From Halichondria panicea (Eukaryota > Porifera > Demospongiae > Suberitida > Halichondriidae), in the NCBI RefSeq assembly GCF_963675165.1, contig NC_087391.1, forward strand, positions 1,135,001 through 1,199,000: a stretch of 64,000 nt of DNA, read 5' to 3'. The notes under the pieces were generated by a model. The model saw only the letters and a program-made list of their open reading frames with translations, made no database searches and was not told the DNA's origin. Shown here in pieces: positions 46,086 through 58,618 of this stretch; position 1 is the stretch's first letter; the number at the start of each line of letters is the position of its first letter. The position numbers and the translations under genes are program-made.

Positions 46086-49000
46086 ATGTCCACTATATGC
46101 CATGTGTGTGGAGGTACTGATATCGAGTATGACCAGGCCAGAGGAGATGCCGTGTGCACTAGCTGTGGCTCTGTGCTGGAGGACAACATCATTGTCTCTG
46201 AGGTGACATTTGCTGAGTCCACTGGAGGAGGGTCCTCTGTCATTGGACAGTTTGTCTCCGCTGAGCGTGAGTCACACAAGTCATCTTGGGTGTGGAATGA
46301 GTAGTAGTCAAGTGGGTATGCGTGTTTGGGCACCATAATTATGTGGTCATTAATGAGGGGCTTCTCACATGCATGTACGTACCTCTTTCCGTACCGTGGT
46401 ATCGACACCCCACACTTGTTAGGGCAGGAGACAGAAACATCCTCACGCTCTGACTTGTGAACCTGTGGTCTCAACAAAGTATGCATTGTACAGTTCCACC
46501 TTGACTATTTAGTGTTGGAGTCTTGTAGTGTTTCGGCTAAGTGATAGCCCCTTGCCCCTTGTAATGGGGAAATCCCTAGCTAGGGTCTGACTTAGCTGTA
46601 CCACCTCTCGTACTGGGGAAACCCCTACATGTAGCTAAGGCCCAGCTCTAATCATGCATTACCTACAGTCTCTATGCAAGCATTAACTAGTGCTTATTGC
46701 ACGCGTCAGTTGCATTATTTTCCCTCTTGTTCAGACTCCAAGAGTCATGTGAGTGGGGGTGGGTTTCATCATGGAATGGGCCGGGACTCCAGAGAGATCA
46801 CACTCCAGAATGGTGAGTCACTTCTAAAGTTCATCTCAGCATTGGGTCAAACATAGACAGGTGATATTGTTTTAACACACATGTACATTACTTATTAACT
46901 ACCTGTTATTTGCTTGTCGCTGTAGCCAAGAGAAGGATAATGGACCTGGGTCAGCGTTTGAGACTGAACCAGCACTGTATAGACTCGGCCTTCATGTTCT
47001 TCAAGATGGCTCTACAGATGAACCTCACCCGGGGGAGGAAGTCCAATATTATCGACACAGCCTGTTTATATCTGGTCTGCAGGAGCGAGGGCACTCCACG
47101 TATCCACACCCACACACCTCACACACATACACACAATGCACGAATGTAAACATGTTAATTATGTATACATGTAGTTTGCTTAGATGCTTAATCAGCGAAA
47201 ACCACGAACATTTATACCCTCGAAATATACCCGCTATACCATATTTATGTTTCTTAACTGTTCATCAGATCTTCTCTTAGACTTCAGTGATGTTTTGCAG
47301 GTAAACAGTTGCTCTCAAGGTCTAAATTACCTGTGTGCAGTAACCATAGTTACTATCCCGTACAGATCAATGTGTATGCTCTGGGAAGAGCCTTTCTCAA
47401 ATTGTCCAACGCTTTACACATCAACCCTCCAGCGATCGGTGAGCACTATAAGTAGTGAAATAATTTGCATCAATCTGCACATTTATTATTGAAATGTATG
47501 TGTTTTTGTTTTGGTCACATACTGTAATAATACATTTGAGAAAATTATGGCCCGTTCCAAATTCGAAATTTCTGAACGAGAACTCTAGGAGTAGTTACAG
47601 AGCCAACTCTAGTACTTTCTAAATGAAGGAGACTTAGCGTTAAATAGAACAGCCATAACTTTAGTTCCGTTGGTTCAATTAATGTTATTTTCTGAAAGCT
47701 TAGAGAAAGACCTTTCATATGATGTGTTAAAATCAAAAGTCTAGGCTGTATGCACGTACATGTACATGTATATATACTAATACCATAAACTTTTTAGTAT
47801 AATCACGATACTTATTATGAATACACCTGTATACTATAACTCCGCCCATTTCCATCCAGATCCGTGTTTATACATCCACCGGTTTGCCCACAAGCTGGAG
47901 TTGGGTGACAAGACTCACGAGGTCTCCATGACGGCCCTTCGACTGGTCGCCCGGATGAAGAGGGACTGGATCCATCACGGCAGAAGACCCTCAGGGCTCT
48001 GTGGAGCAGGTGGGTTGATTAAATCATTGTGTAGTTTCAACTAGCTGCTTTTGCCTGTCTATACATGTAACTCAATTTCAGTGCTAAAGCATGCTTTTAG
48101 AATACACTCGATCTGTCTTCAGTTTTCTCAAAGCTATATACTACAGGTCGAGTATGTCCTACTTGAGCCAAGAGAAGGTAGAACTGTACAGTCTCCTTGA
48201 GCAAGAACTTTGTATACTCCTCAATCCACCTACCTAGAGATAGAGAGGATACTGTTTTCTGTTTGCCTAGTTATAATAATTATGCAATTGTTTCCATATC
48301 AACCAGCTTTGTTGGTTGCCTCTCGTCTTCACAACTTCAGTCGTAGTGTGCGTGAGGTTGCCAAGGTGGTGAAGCTCTCGGAGGGTACCGTTCGCAAGAG
48401 ACTGGGGGATTTCCGAGATACGCCTTCCAGTCGTCTCACGATTGACGAGTTCCTCAAGGTTGACCTAGAGCAAGAACATGACCCACCCAGTTACCTGGAG
48501 GCCAAGAAGAAAGCTAAAGTGTGTTTTATAATATAAAATAACCATTATCCCCAACGGCTAGTAAAATTTTTTTAGTTAATTATGGTCGAGACATGGAGAG
48601 GAAGCTTCGTATACTCAGAGCTAGCTGAAAATAGTGTGATTTAGATAGGAAATCTTTAAATGAATGGGTTTGAACTTTGGACCTTTTAAGAGCAAGCTGT
48701 ACATTTATAATGTACTTTCGTATTGCAAGTGAAATACCTTGATTTTGATATTTCTTGTTTGTACAGGCTGGTGTTGAGACGAAGGCCCACCCTCTAGCCA
48801 ACAATCTGAAGAGTGTGGGGGCGGCAAACACTCCGACTTGTGATTCTAGTGACTCTAGTGACTCTGATGACTCTGTTGGAAGGCGTGAGGGAAGTGAGGG
48901 AAGTGAGGAGAGTGTGGGTGGGGGAACTGATGACGATGAGGAGGGGGGCGGTTTCAGCGGCATACGGATGGAATCGGTGAAGGATATTATCGCCAAAGCA

Positions 49001-51120
49001 AGATATGTCGAGTCGTATCTTCGAGGAGGAACAGATGCGGACGTGGGGGAGAATTTGGAGGAGCTGGCCCAAATGGTTGATGATGACCAAGAGCCTAAAG
49101 ATGAGGAAGGTACGTGTAGAGTGTGTTTATGATTGTGTGATTTTTTATGTGCCTTCGTATAGAAGTGGTAGATGTTCCGCTGACTGTGGATGAATCGTTG
49201 GATGATTTGGATGACAACGAACTTGACGAGGTTATCATCGTACACAATCAGTTATTTAAGTGTATAGCGTGTGTACATGTAATTAACCCCCCACGGGGCG
49301 CATATGTACATACTTGTCTGATTCATGCAGATGATTCTGTCTCAAGAAGAGGTTGAGATTAAGAGCAAGCTGTGGTTAGCTGAGAATGGAGACTTCCTCG
49401 AGGAGCAGAAGTGTAAGTGTTCACAGCTCTGTTGTGTTCTCTCTCTAAGCCTGGCTTTGTTTCTCTGGTACAGTGAGAAGACAGAGGGTGCAGCAAGAAA
49501 AGGTTGAGAAGGATAAACAAAAGAAAGTGAGTGTGCACTGACTATAATTCTGTTTAAAAAATGGAAGTTGTTGACATAGTTTGATTGATTCACACATTCT
49601 GTAGAGACACTTCAAGCCACGGAAACCAAAAGCGTCTCATTCGGGACTGGCCTCTACAGCTGGGGAAGCTATCGAGAGGATGTTGGTGGAGAAGAGAATA
49701 TCCTCCAAAATCAACTACGATGTGCTCAAGGACCTAGCTGACGGGTTCGGCTCCTCTGCCAGCGAGATCAATAACCTTACTAACTCATCCTCACAGCCAG
49801 TACCACAGGAAGATGACGTTAAAGACGGTGTATTACCACCCATCACTCGGACACCACTGGTTGCTAGGGGAAGGCTGCCTTCACTGAGTGCCAGGAAGAG
49901 GACGTTTTCTACTCTTGAGGCATCACCAACTATGGAACCAAAGTATGGCACATTTTTGTGTGTTATTTCGCTGCTGAAATTGCCAATTTTTGGTGCTATA
50001 ATATAATTTATAGGTGTTTCATTTCGCTGCTATGTATGTTGAAGTGCTATTTTGATATTTGTAATGTTATGACTTGTGTGTTGTTCTCAGGCTGCCAAGG
50101 TTACAAGGCTCTAAGGTGAGTTTCTCAATCTTCGTTGTATGTGTGCTTTATGCACCTATCAATGCAAATCCCCACCCCTCCCCCCCTCCCGGGATAGGGT
50201 GGGGATTTGCAAACCCCCCTCTCCAGGGGGGTAGTTTTCAGTACAAATGCACTACTAAAGCACTACAAATACCCCTCCCCCAACCCACGGGATTTGACAC
50301 AGTCACAAAGAATAAACAACATAGCACATAATTATGGAGTACACTCTGTATACAATAGTAAGTCTGTGGTTCTGCTTCAACTCAGTTCAATGAAACCACT
50401 GCTCCAGCAATCACAAGTGATCCAGCTTTCTATACTGGCTGTTTGTTCCTGCCAAAGAGCTACACATGCCAGTGGGAGGTTTATAAAAAAGAACTAGAAG
50501 TTAAAATTATAGTATACTGACTTGTGGCTGCTGAGTATACAAACTTACAAAATCCCCACCCCAGGGGAAGCAATTTTAATACAAATGACTTACAAATCCC
50601 CACCCTATCCCGGGAGGGAGGGGGGGTGGGGGTTTGCATTGATAGGTGCATTAGTTGTCAGTTAAATGTGCAAACAAATTTTTTTATCACATTTAATTTG
50701 CATGTAGCTGTTTGCTTGTAATGTATTACAGGAGAGACAGAGAGCCCTGCCTATTTACAAGCCCACCCTTGAACCACGGTCAGAGCACGCTGAAGACCTC
50801 CTCCCTCCTGTGATAGACTCATCCCTGGACAAACTAACTACATGTGAGGGTGTGAGAGAGGTGGTGGTGGAGGAGAGTGGGCCAGTACAGTACGATGAGG
50901 AGGGGCTAGACGACGGGGAGATGGAGGAGCTGGCGTACGAGGACGACCCTTTATTACAGAGCGATTATGAGGATGAAGGTGGGTGGAGCAAAACACATAA
51001 AATACTGTGTCTGAACATTATGTTATAACTTTTGATTCCTGTACCTGCTTGTTTTTAAGTGTGTCTATACATGCAATTTTCTTGTCTTAACTTAATGCAG
51101 GTAACTATTTTGACGAATAG
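46086..51120 (+). CDS. BRF1: TFIIIB subunit BRF1
   Basis: BRF1 recruits RNA polymerase III to tRNA and 5S genes. Fifteen exons: 46086-46266, 46735-46812, 46926-47099, 47269-47300, 47366-47438, 47860-48009, 48307-48518, 48767-49109, 49163-49230, 49331-49412, 49474-49526, 49605-49942, 50091-50115, 50732-50978 and 51101-51120; 2076 nt, 691 aa (human 677). The N-terminal zinc ribbon (CHVCGG, CTSCGS) is followed by two cyclin repeats ([74 protein letters not shown]). The BRF-specific C-terminal half has [12 protein letters not shown] and [20 protein letters not shown]. The exon ending at 49230 uses a weak GTTATC donor, chosen because it keeps the family alignment. Confidence 0.95.
50151..50650. 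mobile_element. 500 bp PIF/Harbinger-like MITE
   Basis: Ends TGCACCTATCAATGCAAA and the inverse TTTGCATTGATAGGTGCA extend into about 60 bp near-perfect inverted repeats including CCCGGGATAGGGTGGGG. A TTA direct repeat flanks each side (50148-50150 and 50651-50653), the 3 bp TWA duplication of PIF/Harbinger transposition. No transposase. It lies in the BRF1 intron between exons 13 and 14. Confidence 0.85.
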
Positions 51121-51418
51121 GATTTCTGGTTATAGCTGATGCAGCAATTATTTGGAACCAAGTCCTACACCTTCCGAATATATAGTGTACCGATATCGAT
51201 TTTGTGTATATATATATATGACATGGCCCAATCAGTTTTCAATTCATCTTTTGTACAAAATTCCACGGTAGGTAATTCTCATCAAATGATTTTGTTTATA
51301 TATACAATTTATTGCGATGTTCTCCTGCAGTCATGTGAAGACCATGCATGCTACTGAAATAATTACCTATATACAAAAATATTGGTATAATGAGAAAACT
51401 GCATGTCCTTAATATGAG

Positions 51419-52119
51419 TCACTTCTTCATTAGGAGTACAATCTTCCACGAGTAACGGCTCAGTTCCCAGACTGGAAAGTGTACGTCGTCTCCTTCTTTC
51501 ACACTAAAGAATTCCATTGTGTCCTTTACGTCAATCTCTTGCAACAACGTCAGGGGCTTGAAAGAGCCTTCGCTGTACATTAAACGAACCTTGTCTTCAG
51601 TGACGGCATACGGTATGCTTGGGTGCTCTGAGTGAATGTAGTCAAAGAACGAGAAGATGATTCGGCCACCCGGTTTCAAAAATGAGGTGATGATCTTGGC
51701 GTAAGAATTTGTTTGCATTCCACACAACCAATACTGCCGTGGTTAATAACCAGATCAAAACTTCCAGCCAGCCGATTAAACAGAAGAATGTCGCAACAAT
51801 ACAGAGTGATATCCTTATTTTTAGCACTGTACACAGTGACATCTTTGTCCTCTTTCTTGACATAGGCCAGGCCATGTTCCTCGAAGAACGGCACTATAGC
51901 CAACTCTGCCCATTCAATGCCAACCATTTTGTGTCCTTTATCAACAAGAGACAGCAACAATCCTGTTTTCCCACACATGGGGAGCAGTATGTTGAGCTTT
52001 GAGGCCTCGTCAAGACGTTCAAAATTCTTCATCAGCATCCCATCCACTTTGGTGCTAGTCCATTTATCTTTGCCTTCCTTGTATTCGTAGTTCCAGAAAT
52101 CAGGGGAAAGACAGGTCAT
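51419..52119 (-). pseudogene. TPMT-like methyltransferase, frameshifted copy
   Basis: About 90% similar by eye to the intact gene at 52683. A 10 bp deletion near 51705-51715 (inside the stretch after GCVECKQ) shifts the frame, splitting the reading frame into 51676-52119 and 51419-51727. It also carries VINHGS where the intact copy has VIDHGS. The duplication includes the 3' flank: GACATG(G/A)CCCAATCAGTTTT is found at 51219 and 52565. It has no introns, like its partner. Confidence 0.88.
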
Positions 52120-52682
52120 TATGACCATATATATATTGTCTGCATGTACAATACTTTGACCTTTGATCTTCACTAAATAACCACAGCAGATATTATATGT
52201 GTGGTTATTTAGTGAGATTGCTGGTATATGCAATCTGGAATTTTAATTGACCAATGATCACCAATGGTGCCAAATATATTAAACTGGGATTTGACTCCTA
52301 TAAATATTTTTACACCATTAGTCTACTCTTTTAGTAGTAGAGTTTGCAGTTTCCTTTAATACTGTGAGAATATACCAAGTAAAAAATGTTTTATTGTCTG
52401 CATGGTTGCAAGAGCAAGAAGAACCCATGATCCATGCATGGTCGAGCTCTCCATAATTGTTGTAAGCTTTGGCGAGGCCACGTCACCGAGGTATCAACAC
52501 TGCTAATTCATTTTCCGTATTAGTCTATCAGATAAAAAACTCCTGCATCGATATCGGTATTTATGACATGACCCAATCAGTTTTTAATTTATCTTTTGTA
52601 TATCCCACATACATGCATGCAACTATAATTATTATGGTACAAAAATACATGTATAAAAAAACTGATAATTATATAGTTCGAG

Positions 52683-53393
52683 TCACTTTTTTGTTAGGAG
52701 TACAATCTTCCACGAGTAACGGCTCAGTTCCCAGAGTGGAAAGTGTACATCGTCTTCTTCTTTCACACTAAATAATTCCATTGCTTCCTTTACGTCAATC
52801 TCTTGCAACAATGTCAGGGGCTTGAAAGAGTCTTCGCTGTACATTAAACGAACCTCGTCTTCAGTGACGGCATACGGTATGCTTGGGTGCTCTGAGTGAA
52901 TGTAGTCAAAGAACGAGAAGATGATTCGGCCACCTGGTTTCAAAAATGAGGTGATGATCTTGGCGTAAGAACTTCGTTTTTCTTGTTTGCATTCCACGCA
53001 ACCAATACTGCCGTGGTCAATAACCAGATCAAAACTTCCAGCCAGACGATTAAACAGAAGAATGTCACAACAATACAGAGTGATATCCTTATTTTTAGCA
53101 CTGTACACAGTGACATCTTTGTCCTCTTTCTTGACATACGCCAGGCCATGTTCCTCGAAGAACTGCACTATAGCCAACTCTGCCCATTCAATACCAACCA
53201 CTTTGTGTCCTTTATCAGCAAGAGAGAGCAACAATCCTGTTTTCCCACACATGGGGAGCAGTATGTTGAGCTTTGAGGCCTCGTGAAGATGTTCAAAGTT
53301 TTTTAAGATTGTTCCATCCACTGTGGTACTAGTCCATTCATCTTTGCCCTCCTTGTATTGGTAGTTCCAGAAGTTAGGGGAAAGAGTGGTCAT
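52683..53393 (-). CDS. TPMT-like SAM-dependent methyltransferase, intronless
   Basis: Single exon, 236 aa (human thiopurine S-methyltransferase 245). It begins MTTLSPNFWNYQYKEGKDEW. The SAM-binding motif I reads LLPMCGKTGLLLSLADKGHK followed by VVGIEWAE, the TPMT-family signature. Later FDLVIDHGSIGCVE, FLKPGGRIIFSFFDY and a WELSRYSWKIVLL C-terminus follow. Such enzymes methylate thiols or related small molecules in the cytosol; the natural substrate is unknown. Every other functional gene before the receptor array is split by introns, so an intronless gene here suggests retroposition or horizontal acquisition. No signal peptide. Confidence 0.9.
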   Translation of the reverse strand: MTTLSPNFWNYQYKEGKDEWTSTTVDGTILKNFEHLHEASKLNILLPMCGKTGLLLSLADKGHKVVGIEWAELAIVQFFEEHGLAYVKKEDKDVTVYSAKNKDITLYCCDILLFNRLAGSFDLVIDHGSIGCVECKQEKRSSYAKIITSFLKPGGRIIFSFFDYIHSEHPSIPYAVTEDEVRLMYSEDSFKPLTLLQEIDVKEAMELFSVKEEDDVHFPLWELSRYSWKIVLLTKK

Positions 53394-53717
53394 TACGTTG
53401 ATCAGATACAGTTTCTAACTGAGAGATTTGGGACTTTGTAGCATGTTTCGTACATAATGTAAAACAGGAAATTGCACTCATTTATCATACTTTTTAACAC
53501 CTCGGGAAGGTACCAAAATTTTTTTACGGTAATTATCATGTGTTCAATGTAAACTAACGTGACAGCATAATTATGAGTGCATGTGATAATATTAATTATT
53601 GTATCAGTGATGTTGGCTAGATTTGCTCTCACTGTTCGTATGGTTCTTGATTAATGAGAGTCTTTCTGAGATGACTGAGCTGGCTTGTCCTAGATCGTGC
53701 TGCCAGTGTGTACGCCA

Positions 53718-53719
<2 letters not shown>

Positions 53720-53793
<74 letters not shown>
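53720..53793. repeat. (GT)n microsatellite
   Basis: About 37 uninterrupted GT dinucleotides. Frames reading VCVC or HTHT are artefacts. Confidence 0.97.
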
Positions 53794-53796
<3 letters not shown>

Positions 53797-53855
53797 TGTG
53801 ATAACAGAAAGCTAATGTACTTTAGTCTATAGATGTATATAATTATACCCAATTT

Positions 53856-54077
53856 CCGGGGGGGGGGGGGGGGGGGGGCAAAATATTCGTGGTTTTTGTG
53901 GTTAAAACTGGACCACGAATATTTTACCCACGAATGAAGCGACCTTGCCTACCTTTACCTGCAGTGCAAGCAGCAACCACAAAAATAAGATCCATAAACT
54001 GACTATACTGACTATAAATATTGCTCAACAACAAATATTTTCCCGCCCGAAAATTACCCGCTATATATACACGGTAT
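53856..54077. mobile_element. Palindromic MITE, family A, reverse orientation
   Basis: Shares CAAAATATTCGTGGTT, the GAAGCGACCTTGCCTACC core and a CGAAAATTACCCGCTATA end with the element at 26217, in the opposite orientation. The left terminus is replaced by a poly-G tract. Confidence 0.78.
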
Positions 54078-54285
54078 AACCAAAGTTAATGGGCACGTAG
54101 CTAGGCGGTATATATGGTAGACTATGTATGCTCACATTGTTACAGACAACCTGTAAAATACACTAGCTGAAACAGCTCTGCAACTACTCTTGCAAGATAC
54201 ATACATGAATAATTGAGTTATGTCGTACCTTAAATGGTGCTGCAAATGCTCACGGTGATATTATAACGATTATACCCAGGTATAC

Positions 54286-55954
54286 TTAATCCATGCATGC
54301 ATGCACTGCTTGTACCTGTAATATATGCACTCCGCCCATTGAGAGGGCAACCAGTTCCGAGAGTCCGTCGTGGGTCATGTCACCGTACCACACACAGTGG
54401 ATGGGATGGGCAAAGCCTCTCTGCCACACCAGATTGAAGCACGGGGAAGAGGAAGTCTGATCAACACTGTGCTTGTACACCAACAGCTTCTACAAGTTAA
54501 TGACGAGCACACAGTGGGGTAAATTATGAGCTAGTTGACTGTCCCGTTTGCATGATACTACACAGGAAAAATTTTTAACCAGGAAACCTCAATAAAAACC
54601 ATAATTTGTAGATCACAACACAATGCCAAATATTGTGTTCATGCTGAGTCCACCTCTTAAACAAAGTCAGCCCTCACCTTTATAGCAACCATGCACCTTA
54701 ATGTATTAAGTCATCCACCCTCACCTTTCCGTAGGTTCCCAGCACAAGTTCGTTGCTGCCGTCCCACGTAAGGTCCCCCACAGTGGCACACAAGACACTA
54801 TCGTGGGCGTGAGAGGAGGGGAGGATCTGCGAGTGTTCGAAACCTCGCTCCAACACGTTCATGAACACCACACCCAACTCAATGGCCGAGCACACCAGGA
54901 GGTGATAGTCATTCAGATCTGAAGGGTCCGCTGTGTGTGTGACAAGTGATGACTGTATAGTTACGATTGTGTAAACGTGTATATACTACCGTATAGCATG
55001 ACATTTTCGTTGTTTACGTGAGTTAGCAATCCTACATGAAAATTATTCCGTGAAAATTGTTTTTAAAATTATCTGCTATAACATGCAAAGATTGAAGGCG
55101 TGGCCTGGGAGTGTTCCGGTAGGCATGCAGTCAACCCACAAATTATTCAACAAAATGCTTTTAAAAGGCCATTCCTTAAGTGCCTCGAAAATTTAGCGCT
55201 ATACGGTATGGCTGCATATAGTTACAACAATACCACATACAACACATACAGGCATAGATGAAGTAAGTATACTTAAAAATACCCACAAGCTATGCACAGT
55301 GTTAGTACGATCATACGAGTAGTACCTGACGAGTGTAGAGTGAAAAGCTTGACGGAGGTGATGGGGCCATCGATCATCCTTGTGTCCCAGCTCTTTAGCA
55401 CAGCTGCATGTATGGAACATACCTAATACGTATAGCTCTGAGATCAAAAGAGTCGATTATTGTCCACATCCCAAACACAATAACACAAACCCGTTTATTA
55501 AGGTTTACAGAACTAACTGTTAGTAAAGAGGTCAGTGAAGGAGCACTTGCAATACCCGGCCTGACAGCCGAGGGCAGTTATCCTCTGATGACCCACCACC
55601 TTCAGACACATGTACGTCACACTACTAGGCAGGTCCACCAGCTCTGGGAACAACTCCTCCAACCCCTCCTCTTGAAACACTAGCTAGAAAGGTGGGTATG
55701 AATTCGCACATGCAGTGAATCAATGTATCTCATCTGTGTGTGTTAAACAAACAAAAATATCGTAAACTTTTCATGGACAGATTACATCAGTATTGTGACT
55801 TTTAATGGAATTACACACCGTATAAATAGATACTCTAACCTGATCCCGAGCTTCTCCGTCGTTCTCAGCAAGTCTTGCTTCTCTGTACAAGTGCACTGTG
55901 AGGTCGTCTCCCGGCAACAAGAATACATTCTCCCAGCCCCCATCCATCAATATC
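54286..55954 (-). CDS. KPTN: Kaptin homologue, 5' truncated in this window
   Basis: KPTN is part of KICSTOR (with ITFG2, SZT2, KICS2), which brings GATOR1 to lysosomes to restrain mTORC1; it was first described as actin-associated. Exons: 55840-55954, 55518-55683, 55326-55403, 54725-54930 and 54316-54489 (open to a stop at 54286). Landmarks are WENVFLLPGDDLTVHLY, EELFPELVDLPSSV, ITALGCQAGY, WDTRMIDGPITSVKLF, HDSVLCATVGDLTWDGSNEL, VLGTYGK, and a second FG-GAP-like motif in GDMTHDGLSELVALSMGGVH followed by ILQ. This covers roughly residues 140 to 400 of human KPTN. The first visible exon starts in mid-codon after an acceptor, and no upstream exon is recognisable before the receptor array at 56184. 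The last exon may splice at 54315 rather than read to 54286. Confidence 0.85.
54988..55208. mobile_element. Diverged MITE, family A, in KPTN intron
   Basis: Starts ACCGTATAGCATGACATTTT and ends GAAAATTTAGCGCTATACGG, matching family A termini. The interior has decayed. It sits between two kaptin exons. Confidence 0.7.
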
Positions 55955-56183
55955 CTGCATGCAGACATGGAAAAATGATATTTAACTTGTGCGAAATAAT
56001 GTTAAACAAGGAAGTGAACAAGGAGCATTATAACCCTGGTCCATTTCAGCTGATTAGGAGTTACACGATGAATTCGAATGACAAATAGGAGTAAATGACA
56101 ACTAGTACTGAAAATAGCAAGAATGTATAATTTACACTTTAATAATGACAAACATAAATCAAGAATCAATGTAGAACTAAAAA

Positions 56184-57206
56184 ATGGATTCTCTGAACTA
56201 TATAGTGACTACAATGGCAGTGCCATTCAAGAGTTTCCGTACTGCATGGCAACCACTCATATAGCTATTGACATTATCATCCACTTTGCAGTAATGCTCC
56301 CATCAACTCTATTCTGGAATCTCACTGTCTTCACAGCCCTGATCAAGAGCAAACTCAGCAACAAGCCTCTAACAGTGCTCTACAGTTCCTTGCTATTGGT
56401 GCTTTGTATGGACAAGATTGCTCAAGCTATTGCAACGGCAACCATTTCACCAGACATTCTCAGATTTTGTATATGTGACATAACGAGTTCATTCTCTATT
56501 CTTTCACTACATTCTCCACTGCTTTTCTGTACTGCTAATCACTTGCCAGAGGGAAGAAACAATGGAACATGCAGCTATGGAAGGATCATCCCTAGCTTGC
56601 ATCGGAATATGTGAATATTTTAGCTGGAATGTTCTGGTATGTATAGTGATATTTCTTCAGCAAATCCTTCTGCCAGCGTCACCAAATCCTTGCCAGCCGT
56701 ACAGATAGTATAATATAGAATAGTATAAATCAGAGTTGGAAGCCGAAAACATAAACTTTGGCATTCTCTTAGGCATCTATTTATGTCTACACTGATGCCC
56801 AGTTCTATCATGGTCATAGTAACGTCAGTTTGGTCTGTGCAGCTATTTAAGAAAATGTCTATCCAGCAAAAAATCCAAGACTACAATACCTTGAACAAAA
56901 AACTTCTCTTTATGCCCATTTTGATGATGATTCTAATCGTATGCAATGGAGTAATTGGTTTTCTGATGGGCATTGCAATTTCAGAAGTGATGAAGCTAGC
57001 GGGAGTGGAAGATTACCTTGGAAACTGGGCCTATTTTGGCGATAGCATGTCTAATGTTTTTATCAGCTGTCTACATGGAGGTCCTATCCAATCGCACTGC
57101 TCTATTTCAACACCAAGCTAAAAAAAAACTGGACGAGATATTTGCTAGAAGGTCAAACAGAGTGGACCCAGAAATCGTCACAGTGCATGCAATGAGGATA
57201 TTTTAA
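56184..57206 (+). pseudogene. Seven-helix receptor, copy a (frameshifted)
   Basis: Aligns along its length to the intact receptor at 59617: conserved start ATGGATTCTCTGAACTA, the GSAIQEFPY region, TALIKSKLSNKPLTVLYSS, MSIQQKIQDYN and GVEDYLGNWAYF. Small indels near 56243, in TM3 (about 56480-56540), and around 56690-56770 and 57040-57100 break the frame. The duplicated 5' flank begins near 56008. Confidence 0.88.
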
Positions 57207-57257
57207 CACTATATAATTATAGTATAGTATATTGATGGAAACTAACTGATTGTATAT

Positions 57258-57463
57258 ACCGTATAGCGGGTAATTTTCGGGGGACAAAATATTCGTGGTT
57301 CAGCAATATTGAGACATTTCGTGGGTAATATTTTCGTGCTTGGAGCTTGCACTGCAGGTAAAGGTAGGCAAGGTCGCTTCATTCGTAGGTAAAATATTCG
57401 TGGTCAGACCTCCAACAACGAAAACCACGAATATTTGCCCCACGAAAATTACACGCTATACGG
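57258..57463. mobile_element. Palindromic MITE, family A
   Basis: About 206 bp, close to the element at 26217 over its whole length, including the GGTAAAGGTAGGCAAGGTCG core. It inserted in the gap between receptor copies a and b. Confidence 0.87.
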
Positions 57464-58168
57464 ACACAACAGACACAGCAATAGTCATGCAGGTGTCATG
57501 CATGCTGTAAAGTAGACATAATTTGTTGTTATTGTTCAGCATTTAATTAAGGTATAACGTCATATAGGTATGAAATTTAACTTGGTGATAATTACATCTG
57601 AAATTCATCAGTTAATGATGAATACTTTGGAGTATTTAAGACAACTACCATACTGAGAATGTAACGATCAAACATAAATCAAGAATCAAAGGAGGCTCAA
57701 GAAAATGAATTCTCTATATGACAGACATAATGGAAACCACTCATAGCTATCGAGATTTTCATTCAGTTTGCAGTACTATATACTCCCATCAACTCTATTC
57801 TGGAATCTCACTGTCTTCACAGCCCTGATCAAGAGCAAACTCAGCAACAATTAAGCCTCTAACAGTTCCTCTCTAACAGTTCCTTGCTATTGATGCTTAT
57901 AGTAGGTAGACAAAATTCTTGCAGCTATAATTATTATGACGGCAACCATGCAGACATGCTCAGTTTTTGCATATGTGACATTCTTTTCTATTTTCTTTCA
58001 CTGTATTCTCCACTCCTTTTTCTGTACTGATCACTTGCCAGAGCTTGCTACAGCTACAAATCATCCGAGGGAAAAAACAATGGAACAGCTACGGAGCTAG
58101 TCCTCCCTTGCATAGGATCTTGCTGGAATGTTCTGCAATGTTCTGCAGCAAATTCTCTTCCATGCAGC

Positions 58169-58398
58169 CAGTGGCGTAGCCAGGATTTTGGGAAGGGCAG
58201 CGCTCAGTCACTTTTCCTCAGCAGTCAGCATGCGCATTAGATGGCCCTGCCCACATTTCCATTCAATGACATCATTCTAGTATAACAGTACAGTGCAGAA
58301 TCATGGACAGATCGTGGTAATTCAAGCTGAGTTGGAGTTGATAAAGCACAAAAGGGGGGGGCTCTAGCCCCTCAGCCCCCCCTCTGCCTACGCCACTG
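58169..58398. mobile_element. MITE with CAGTGGCGTAGCC ends
   Basis: Terminal inverted repeats CAGTGGCGTAGCCAGG and CTACGCCACTG bound a 230 bp non-coding element inserted in receptor copy b. I associate this terminus with DNA transposons common in animal genomes; the superfamily was not determined. Confidence 0.75.
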
Positions 58399-58618
58399 AC
58401 AGCCGTTATGCATACAAAATAGTACGGAAGCCGAAAACGGAATACCTTTAGGCATCTATATTTTTGCTCTTGCCACTGCTTCCCATTGTCATGGTAACGT
58501 CAGTTTGGTCTGTACAGCTATTGAAGAAAATGTCTATCCAGCAAAAAATCCAAGTTAAAAACTTCTACTTATGCCCATTTTGATAGTGATACTAATCGTA
58601 TGCAATGGAGTAATTGGT

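Larger units (their letters stand above)
53394..54285. other. Intergenic with microsatellite and MITE
   Basis: Upstream of the intact TPMT-like gene and downstream of kaptin. Holds the (GT)n tract at 53720, a poly-G run at 53858-53878 and a family A MITE. A terminal kaptin exon might hide near 54220-54240 (acceptor TTTGCAG then CACCATTTAAG) but is not secure. Confidence 0.6.

Noticed and set aside
48580-49245. 221-residue minus-strand open frame
   Set aside because: It is the antisense shadow of the acidic, low-complexity BRF1 exons 8 and 9.
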